DNA from: Patulibacter sp050252545
Lineage (GTDB): Bacteria; Actinomycetota; Thermoleophilia; Solirubrobacterales; Solirubrobacteraceae
Assembly (NCBI GenBank): GCA_050252545.1
Contig: JBFWKS010000079.1
Location: 1 to 14,326 of the forward strand
Direction: 5' to 3'
DNA length: 14,326 nt
The notes under the pieces are model-generated. The model made no database searches and was not told the origin of the DNA. It saw only the letters and a list, made by a program, of their open reading frames with translations. A program made the translations under genes and the position numbers. How positions within the stretch are numbered: position 1 is the first letter of the stretch; each line of letters opens with the position of its first letter. Positions 9,371-14,326 of this stretch are shown here, in pieces.

Positions 9371-10486
9371 TCAGAACGAGAGCGCCCGCGGAGCCAGGGA
9401 GGCCCCGGTGGACACCCGCACGCCGCCGGCGAGGACGTTGCCGTCCCCGATGGTCGCGTCGTCGCCGACCATCGCCTCGTCGGAGAGGACGACGTTCTTG
9501 CCGATCCGCGCACCGGTGCCGACGACGCAGTCGCGCAGCCGCGTCCCGGATCCGATCGTCGCCCCCGCGAGGACGACCGCGTCCTGCAGGATGACGTCGT
9601 CACCGATCGTCACGTCGGGACCGACGACGCTGCCGGACCCGATCACGACCCGGGACCCCAGCCGGGCGCCGCGGTCTACGAGCGCCGCGCGGTCGACGAC
9701 GCTGTCCTCGGCGACGGTCGCCGTCGGGTCCAGCGGACCGACCTCCTGGAGCCGGTCACCGACCCGGGTGCGCACCCGCCGCGCGAGGATGTCGGCGGTG
9801 CCCTCGAGGTACCGCTCAGGGGTGCCGATGTCCATCCAGTACCGGCCGCGGTGGACGCAGCCGTGGAGGCCGTCGCCGACGAGTCGCGGCCACACCTCGC
9901 GCTCGATCGACACCATCCGCCCTTGCGGGATCAGGTCGAGCACCGAGCGCTCCAGGACGTAGGCGCCGGCCGAGATCAGGTCGGTGTCGATCTGATCGGG
10001 CTCGGGCTTCTCGAGGAACCCCTTGACGGTCGAGTCGCCGTTGAGCCGCACCAGACCGTAGGCGGTGGGGTCCTCGACGGGGACGAGCGCGAGCGTTCCG
10101 CGGGCGCCGCTGCGCTCGTGCTGGGCGAGCTGGACCGTCAGGTCCATGTCGGTGAGCACGTCACCGTTGAGCATCACGAACCGGTCGCCCTCGAGGTGCG
10201 GCTCGGCGTACCAGAGCGCGCCGGCGGTGCCACGCGGCTCGGGCTCCTGCACCCAGGTGATGCGCACGCCGTACGCGGAACCGTCCCCGAGGGTCTCGAC
10301 CATCGAGTCGGCGAGAAATCCGCAGCAGAGGATGACGTCAGTGATGCCGTGCGACGCGACCCACTCCAGCATGTAGGCCATGAACGGCCGGTCGACGAGC
10401 GGGACGATCGGCTTGGGCCGGTTGCTCGTCAGCGGCCGGAGTCGCGTTCCCCGACCGCCGACCAGGATGACCGCCTGGACGCCCAC
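9371..10486 (-). CDS. Sugar-phosphate nucleotidyltransferase with long beta-helix domain
   Basis: This 371-residue enzyme is a second member of the NDP-sugar pyrophosphorylase family. The catalytic domain has LVGGRGTRLRPLT (8-20), K25 in RPKP, LNGDVLTD (106-113), EKP (159-161) and YWMDIGTPERY (216-226). The C-terminal part from about 255 to 365 is a regular left-handed beta helix with many hexapeptide repeats (such as VVIGSGSVVGPDVTIGDDVI, 280-299), longer than in the other copy at 7159-8169. Domain order resembles GDP-mannose pyrophosphorylase, but UDP-glucose or dTDP-glucose pyrophosphorylase activity cannot be excluded. UDP-glucose would directly feed the ugd product. The GTG at 10486 begins 2 bases after the ugd stop, a strong sign of translational coupling, and puts the glycine-rich loop at the usual distance from the N terminus. 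Confidence 0.88.
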   Translation of the reverse strand: MGVQAVILVGGRGTRLRPLTSNRPKPIVPLVDRPFMAYMLEWVASHGITDVILCCGFLADSMVETLGDGSAYGVRITWVQEPEPRGTAGALWYAEPHLEGDRFVMLNGDVLTDMDLTVQLAQHERSGARGTLALVPVEDPTAYGLVRLNGDSTVKGFLEKPEPDQIDTDLISAGAYVLERSVLDLIPQGRMVSIEREVWPRLVGDGLHGCVHRGRYWMDIGTPERYLEGTADILARRVRTRVGDRLQEVGPLDPTATVAEDSVVDRAALVDRGARLGSRVVIGSGSVVGPDVTIGDDVILQDAVVLAGATIGSGTRLRDCVVGTGARIGKNVVLSDEAMVGDDATIGDGNVLAGGVRVSTGASLAPRALSF

Positions 10487-10488
10487 GA

Positions 10489-11862
10489 TCAGACCGGGTC
10501 GGGGATCGGGACCCGGTTGACCGCCGGGCGGCCGATGCCCTCGTACCGCAGGCCGGCGGCGGCGGCGGCCCGCGGATCGAGCGCGTTGCGACCGTCGACC
10601 AGCACGTCGCCGGCCATCCGCTCGCGAACGACGCTCAGGTCGAGGTCGCGGAACTCCTGCCACTCGGTGACGAGGACGACCGCGTCGGCATCACGGACCG
10701 CTTCGAGGGCGTCGGCGGCGATGTCGACGCCGCGCAGCATCGGGCGGGCCACCTCGGCCGCGATCGGGTCGTAGGCCACGACGCTCGCCCCGGCGGCCTG
10801 GAGGCGTGCGGCGAGCACGAGCGAGCTGGCCTCGCGCATGTCGTCGGTGTTGGGCTTGAACGCCAGGCCCAGCAGCGCGATCCGCTTGCCGACGAGCGCA
10901 CCGAGGTGCTTCTCGAGCTTGCCGACGACGCGGCGCTTCTGCAGCTCGTTGACCTCGTAGACCGAGTTCAGGAGCTGGAAGTGGTAGCCGGAGTTGCCGG
11001 CGAGCTGCTTGAGGGCGGTCACGTCCTTGGGGAAGCACGACCCCCCGAACCCGATCCCGGCGTTGAGGAACTTCGGGCCGATCCGCGCGTCGAGGCCCAT
11101 GCCACGTGCGACCTCGACGACGTCGGCGCCGGTCTCCTCGCAGACGTTGGCGATCTCGTTGATGAACGAGATCTTCGTGGCCAGGAACGCGTTGGACGCG
11201 AGCTTGACCATCTCGGCCGACGCGATGTCGGTGCGGACGAGCTCGCCGAGCGGCGTCGGGGACGTGGCGCTGTCGATCGGGCCGCCGTGCGTGCCGTTGA
11301 GCAAGGGCCGGTACAGCTCGACGACCGCGTCTCCGGCCCAGTCGCCGTCGTCACCGATGACGACGCGGTCGGGCCTCATGAAGTCGGCGACCGCGGTGCC
11401 CTCCTTGAGGAACTCCGGGCAGGACGCGTAACGGAACCCACCCTTGCCCTGCTCGGCGAAGACGCGCTTGATCGATGCGCCGGTGCCGACCGGCACCGTC
11501 GACTTCATGACGAGCGCGTGGCGGTCCGATGCGGGCATCGACGCCACGACGGCGTGGACGGCCGAGAGGTCGGCGTCACCGGAGTACGTCGGCGGCGTGC
11601 CGACGGCGACGAAGAGGAGTCGTGCGTGCTCCAGCGCGTCGGCGATGTCGGTGGTGAAGGTCAACCGCGAGCGATTGCGCTCCACCATCTCGGCGAGCCC
11701 CGGCTCGTAGATCGGGATCTCGCCGCGCTGCAGGCGCGCGATCTTGTCGGCGTCGATGTCGACGCACACGACATCACTGCCGAGCTCGGCGAATCCGGCC
11801 GCTGTTACCAGCCCGACGTACCCCGTGCCGACGACGCCGATGGGCTCTCGCTCTACGGACAT
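10489..11862 (-). CDS. ugd: UDP-glucose 6-dehydrogenase
   Basis: The enzyme oxidises UDP-glucose twice with NAD+ to UDP-glucuronate, a donor for acidic polysaccharides. The 457-residue protein is full length. The NAD-binding loop GTGYVG is at 12-17 and the acidic residue after the second strand lies in VCVDID (32-37). VAVGTPP is at 85-91 and STVPVGT at 121-127. The catalytic cysteine C276 lies in GFGGSCFPKD (271-280), and the C-terminal domain has AFKPNTDD (334-341). The fold is the usual NAD-binding, central helical, UDP-binding arrangement. I cannot exclude a related UDP-ManNAc or GDP-mannose dehydrogenase, but the motifs fit Ugd best. The ATG at 11862 gives the family N terminus; further upstream the frame only reads through a tandem repeat. 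It is followed by the nucleotidyltransferase after 2 bases. Confidence 0.93.
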   Translation of the reverse strand: MSVEREPIGVVGTGYVGLVTAAGFAELGSDVVCVDIDADKIARLQRGEIPIYEPGLAEMVERNRSRLTFTTDIADALEHARLLFVAVGTPPTYSGDADLSAVHAVVASMPASDRHALVMKSTVPVGTGASIKRVFAEQGKGGFRYASCPEFLKEGTAVADFMRPDRVVIGDDGDWAGDAVVELYRPLLNGTHGGPIDSATSPTPLGELVRTDIASAEMVKLASNAFLATKISFINEIANVCEETGADVVEVARGMGLDARIGPKFLNAGIGFGGSCFPKDVTALKQLAGNSGYHFQLLNSVYEVNELQKRRVVGKLEKHLGALVGKRIALLGLAFKPNTDDMREASSLVLAARLQAAGASVVAYDPIAAEVARPMLRGVDIAADALEAVRDADAVVLVTEWQEFRDLDLSVVRERMAGDVLVDGRNALDPRAAAAAGLRYEGIGRPAVNRVPIPDPV

Positions 11863-11898
11863 GAGACCGCGCAGGCTACAGGTCCCCGTCGCCGCACC

Positions 11899-11946
11899 TG
11901 TGTCTCGCGTGGTGAACCTCGGTGTGTCTCGCGTGGTGAACCTCGG
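11899..11946. repeat. Perfect 24-base tandem repeat, two copies, upstream of ugd
   Basis: Two exact, directly adjacent copies of a 24-base unit occupy 11899-11922 and 11923-11946; each contains TCGCGTGGTGAACCTCGG. The repeat ends 37 bases before the ugd ATG, in the 126-bp gap between the LCP gene stop and ugd. Two equal sites about two helical turns apart would suit a dimeric regulator, but slippage leaving no function is equally possible. No convincing -35/-10 pair is seen near it. Confidence 0.75.
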
Positions 11947-11988
11947 GCGGTCGCGACGACGACGCGTCACGGCCACGCGTGGGCGTCT

Positions 11989-13557
11989 CTACCGGCTCAG
12001 GCGCGTGAGCGTGCGGGCGAGCGCCCGCATCTCGGCGTTGCTCAGGTTGTTCGACAGCGTGTTCGTGATCCAGTACGTCCCGCGCTTGCCGCGGTAGATC
12101 ATCCGTCGGATCTTCGAGCCGTCGTACTGGACGAGGAAGGTCTTGCCCCCGAGCCGCTCCTCGTCGTCGCCCAGCTGGATGATCGGCGGGTCGGTCCAGG
12201 TCGTGCCCTGCACGCCGTAGTACTGCCCCACCCCGGCGGCCTTGACGACCAGGCGGTACGCGGACCACGGGTACGCCTTGCCGCCCGGCGACTGGATGTC
12301 GTACTGGCGCGTCGACGTCTGGTCGTAGGCGCCGCTGCGCGTCATCAGGGTCGGGTAGTAGATCGGCAGGCTCTTGAGCCGGCCCCCGATGTTCGTCGCG
12401 ATCACGTTCTTCGCCGCGACGGTGCCGTCGATGAGGCTCCCGGGGTTCTTGCCCTTGCGCCGCTTCGGCTTCGGCTTGCGCGTCGTCGTCGTGGTCCCGG
12501 TGGTGCCGGCCCCACCGGCGCTCGTGGTGTCGGGCCCGTCGTCCTCCTGCTCCGCGGCCCGGGCCTCGCGCGTGTCGCCCCCCGGCACGGCCTCGGGGTG
12601 CAGGAAGTCCCTGGCCGCCTCGTGCAGGGCGTCCGTCGTCGTGGCCAGGTTGCCGTCGGCGGTGTCGCTGACCCGCAGCGTCACGCGCTTGGTCGGCTTG
12701 CCGACGACGCCGGAGGCGAGCTTGACGACGCCGAGGATCCCGGCCGCCTTGCGGATGTCCGTCTTGATGTACGGGCGGATCGCCTTGAGGAGGGACTCCC
12801 GCTCCTTGAACACCCGCGAGTTGGCGATCTGGGCCCGGGCCTCCGACAGGTAGTGCGTCTGACGGGCCTCGCGGACGAGGTCGCTGTCGGCGTGCCGGAA
12901 CCGCACGTAGTCGAGCGAGTCCTCGCCGCACAGCCGCTGGTACCCCGACTTGACGTCGATCTCGGCGTACCCGGTGTTCGGCGGGTTGAAGTACGTCCGG
13001 TCGATGTCGGCGTAGAAGCAGCCGAACTCGTTGACGGCCTGGGAGAAGGCGGTGAACTGGATCGACACGAAGTGGTGGATCCCGAACTCCTCGTCCGGCG
13101 TGCTCAGGAGCGTGCGCAGCGTCTCGATCAGCCGCTCCGGTCCACCGGTGTAGGCCTCGTTGAGCTTGCCGCGGCCGCGACCGGGATGGTCGACGATCAG
13201 GTCGCGGGGAAGCGACAGCATCGTCGTCGCCTCGGCGTCGGGATCCAGCCGGAGCAGGATCATCGTGTCGGATCGGGTCGGGTCGCCCTTGGCATCGGTG
13301 TTGCGGCGGTCGTCGCCGACGAGCAGCATCGTCTGCGGCTTGCCGGACTCGACGTCGTCGAGCGCGCCGACCGCAGCGGGCGACAGCTGCGGTGCGGCCG
13401 GGTCGTCGAAGATGTCGGCGACCTTCTCGCCCTCGTTCCACAGGGTCGCGGCGACGGCCGATCCGGTCACCGTCAGCACGAGCAGCCCGACGAGGATCAT
13501 CCGGACGGCGAAGCCGATCCCGGGGCGCGGCGGCGTGTCGGAGGGCGGTGTGCTCAT
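11989..13557 (-). CDS. LytR-CpsA-Psr (LCP) family glycopolymer transferase with extra C-terminal domain
   Basis: LCP proteins sit in the membrane with an outside domain that moves lipid-linked glycopolymers onto peptidoglycan. This 522-residue protein has a short cytoplasmic N terminus, one membrane segment (about 15-40) and an LCP domain (about 75-245). The LCP motifs are LLVGDDRR (78-85), TRSDTMILLRLDP (94-106), SLPRDLIV (115-122), KLNEAYTGGP (131-140) and DYVRFRH (216-222), with the expected Arg/Asp residues. C180 and C210 are placed to form an extracellular disulfide. Residues 323-372 are a Thr/Gly/Glu-rich linker with a basic patch (KPKPKRRKGK). From 372 to 522 follows a conserved domain that I do not recognise, rich in aromatic and beta-like sequence. 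The ATG at 13557 overlaps the TGA of the preceding paralog as ATGA, so translation is coupled. It lies 126 bp upstream of ugd in the same direction. Confidence 0.9.
   Translation of the reverse strand: MSTPPSDTPPRPGIGFAVRMILVGLLVLTVTGSAVAATLWNEGEKVADIFDDPAAPQLSPAAVGALDDVESGKPQTMLLVGDDRRNTDAKGDPTRSDTMILLRLDPDAEATTMLSLPRDLIVDHPGRGRGKLNEAYTGGPERLIETLRTLLSTPDEEFGIHHFVSIQFTAFSQAVNEFGCFYADIDRTYFNPPNTGYAEIDVKSGYQRLCGEDSLDYVRFRHADSDLVREARQTHYLSEARAQIANSRVFKERESLLKAIRPYIKTDIRKAAGILGVVKLASGVVGKPTKRVTLRVSDTADGNLATTTDALHEAARDFLHPEAVPGGDTREARAAEQEDDGPDTTSAGGAGTTGTTTTTRKPKPKRRKGKNPGSLIDGTVAAKNVIATNIGGRLKSLPIYYPTLMTRSGAYDQTSTRQYDIQSPGGKAYPWSAYRLVVKAAGVGQYYGVQGTTWTDPPIIQLGDDEERLGGKTFLVQYDGSKIRRMIYRGKRGTYWITNTLSNNLSNAEMRALARTLTRLSR
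12092..12129. repeat. 38-base segment identical to 13657-13694 (copy in the LCP paralogs)
   Basis: Bases 12092-12129 are identical to 13657-13694. Both encode part of the YDGSKIRRMIYRG motif of the C-terminal domains of the two LCP genes. The surrounding DNA is similar but not identical. This reflects tandem duplication, with strong constraint or gene conversion keeping the block unchanged. The direct repeat spacing is 1,565 bases. Confidence 0.8.
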
Positions 13558-14326
13558 CGGGGCGTTCTCTTGAGCGAGCGGGCGATCGCGCGCATCTCGG
13601 CGTTCGTCAGGCGGTTCGACAGCGTGTTGGTGACCCAGTACGTGCCCTGCTCGCCACGGTAGATCATCCGTCGGATCTTCGAGCCGTCGTACTGCACCAG
13701 GAACGTCCTGCCCCCGATCCGCTCGCGGTCGGCGGGAGCCCGCACGATCGGCGGATCCGTCCAGTCGGTGCCCTGCACGCCGTAGTACTGCCCGAGTCCG
13801 TCGGTCTGGACGACCAGCCGGTAGGCGCGCCACGGGTAGGCACGACCGCCGGGGGACTGGATGTCGTACTGCCGGGTGGACGTCTCATCGATGCGACCGC
13901 TGCGGGGCATCAGCGTCGGGTGGTAGATCGGCAGGCCCTGCAGCCCGGGGCCGATCTTCGCCTCGATCACGGCCTTCGTGCCGGCGGTCGCGTCGATCAG
14001 GCTGCCCGGGTTGCGGGCCCTGCGCCGCTTCAGCGTCGCCTCCTGGCGCGGGAGCGACGCATCCCCCGGTCCGCTCGTTGCGTCGTCGGTGGTCGAGGTC
14101 GCCCCATCGGTCGAGGGGCCCCCGCCGGTCGAGGCGGCGCCGGCGGCGCCCCCGTCGGTCCCCGATGCCGCAGACGGTGCACCCCCGCCCGGCGGTGCCT
14201 TGGGGTGGAGGAACTCCTGCGCGGCCTTGCGCAGGTCGGCCGGCGGGGTCGCCAGGTTCCCGTCCGTGGTCTCGGTGACGTCGACCGTCACGCGCTTGGT
14301 CGGCTTGCCGACGATGCCGGTGGCGA
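13554..14326 (-). CDS. Second LCP-family paralog, C-terminal part only (cut by window end)
   Basis: The last 257 codons of a protein parallel to the downstream LCP gene are visible; the membrane anchor and catalytic domain lie beyond the window. The segment starts with ATGIVGKPTKRVTVDVTE, which matches residues 282-298 of the complete paralog. It continues through DGNLATPP and the FLHPKAPPGG block, then a Gly/Ser/Thr/Asp-rich linker of about 60 residues that differs in sequence from its partner. A basic KRRRARN patch leads into the conserved C-terminal domain beginning NPGSLID. By hand alignment that domain is about 70% identical over 151 positions without gaps. The stop TGA overlaps the next gene's ATG. 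The LCP assignment rests on this homology, since no LCP catalytic motif is inside the window. Confidence 0.82.
   Translation of the reverse strand, partial: ATGIVGKPTKRVTVDVTETTDGNLATPPADLRKAAQEFLHPKAPPGGGAPSAASGTDGGAAGAASTGGGPSTDGATSTTDDATSGPGDASLPRQEATLKRRRARNPGSLIDATAGTKAVIEAKIGPGLQGLPIYHPTLMPRSGRIDETSTRQYDIQSPGGRAYPWRAYRLVVQTDGLGQYYGVQGTDWTDPPIVRAPADRERIGGRTFLVQYDGSKIRRMIYRGEQGTYWVTNTLSNRLTNAEMRAIARSLKRTPR
13657..13694. repeat. 38-base segment identical to 12092-12129
   Basis: Second copy of the identical block, in the window-end LCP paralog. See the entry at 12092-12129. Confidence 0.8.

Noticed and set aside
9298..9603. A longer isomerase starting at 9603
   Set aside because: The upstream in-frame part is antisense-like low-complexity sequence overlapping the end of the nucleotidyltransferase gene in another frame. 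The family N terminus is at 9297.
10487..10663. A longer nucleotidyltransferase starting at 10663
   Set aside because: The added 59 residues overlap the 3' end of ugd and are Arg/Pro-rich. Pyrophosphorylases begin a few residues before the glycine-rich loop, as with the GTG at 10486.
11899..11946. The tandem repeat as a CRISPR remnant
   Set aside because: The two copies are directly adjacent with no spacer, and there are no cas genes in the window.
11863..11976. A longer ugd protein starting at 11976
   Set aside because: The extra 38 residues are Arg/Thr-rich and encode the tandem repeat. The standard NAD-binding N terminus begins right after the ATG at 11862.
10906..13662. A plus-strand open frame of 918 codons opposite ugd and the LCP gene
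   Set aside because: Same antisense artefact. It spans two real minus-strand genes plus their gap and shows no recognisable domain.
13558..13833. A longer LCP protein starting at 13833
   Set aside because: The extra residues overlap the conserved C-terminal domain of the other paralog in a different frame. The ATG at 13557 gives a normal short cytoplasmic tail and membrane anchor.

Overview
This window is a high-GC (about 70% by eye), gene-dense bacterial chromosome segment. The gene set and order point to an actinobacterium in the broad sense. The run comF-like, hpf, secA matches the order known from Mycobacterium tuberculosis (Rv3242c, Rv3241c, secA1). The bifunctional phosphoglucose/phosphomannose isomerase, the LytR-CpsA-Psr (LCP) proteins, the frequent GTG starts and the base composition fit a deep-branching lineage such as Thermoleophilia (Solirubrobacterales). 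That placement is an inference, not something the sequence proves. I see no rRNA, tRNA, CRISPR array, insertion sequence or phage gene.

Left part (1-6204, all on the minus strand). Transcription runs from a ComF-family phosphoribosyltransferase gene to hpf (short ribosome hibernation factor), secA (preprotein translocase ATPase), a DUF445 membrane protein, and an unrecognised gene cut by the window edge. An unusually AT-rich stretch before hpf holds the best promoter candidate. A strong hairpin follows secA, so the DUF445 gene is probably a separate unit, tightly linked to the partial gene after it.

Middle (6198-7004, plus strand). One gene, a caa3-type CtaG cytochrome oxidase assembly membrane protein, is read divergently from comF. 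Their likely GTG start codons overlap within a 7-base palindrome. It faces the next cluster tail to tail, with a perfect inverted repeat between them as a likely bidirectional terminator.

Right part (7159-14326, all minus). This is an envelope-glycan cluster. In transcription order it holds two tandem LCP genes (the first cut by the window end) joined by an ATGA overlap, UDP-glucose 6-dehydrogenase (ugd), a sugar-phosphate nucleotidyltransferase starting 2 bases after ugd, a bifunctional phosphoglucose/phosphomannose isomerase, and a second nucleotidyltransferase. These enzymes can interconvert hexose phosphates, activate them as nucleotide sugars and make UDP-glucuronate. LCP proteins attach finished glycopolymers to the cell wall. 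No phosphomannomutase, glycosyltransferase or flippase lies inside the window.

Most genes are ordinary housekeeping or envelope genes. The most unusual feature is the LCP pair. Both carry, beyond a disordered basic linker, a C-terminal extracellular domain of about 150 residues that I cannot assign to a standard LCP partner domain. It is about 70% identical between the two copies, while the linker has diverged. A perfect 24-base tandem repeat before ugd is the most interesting non-coding feature.
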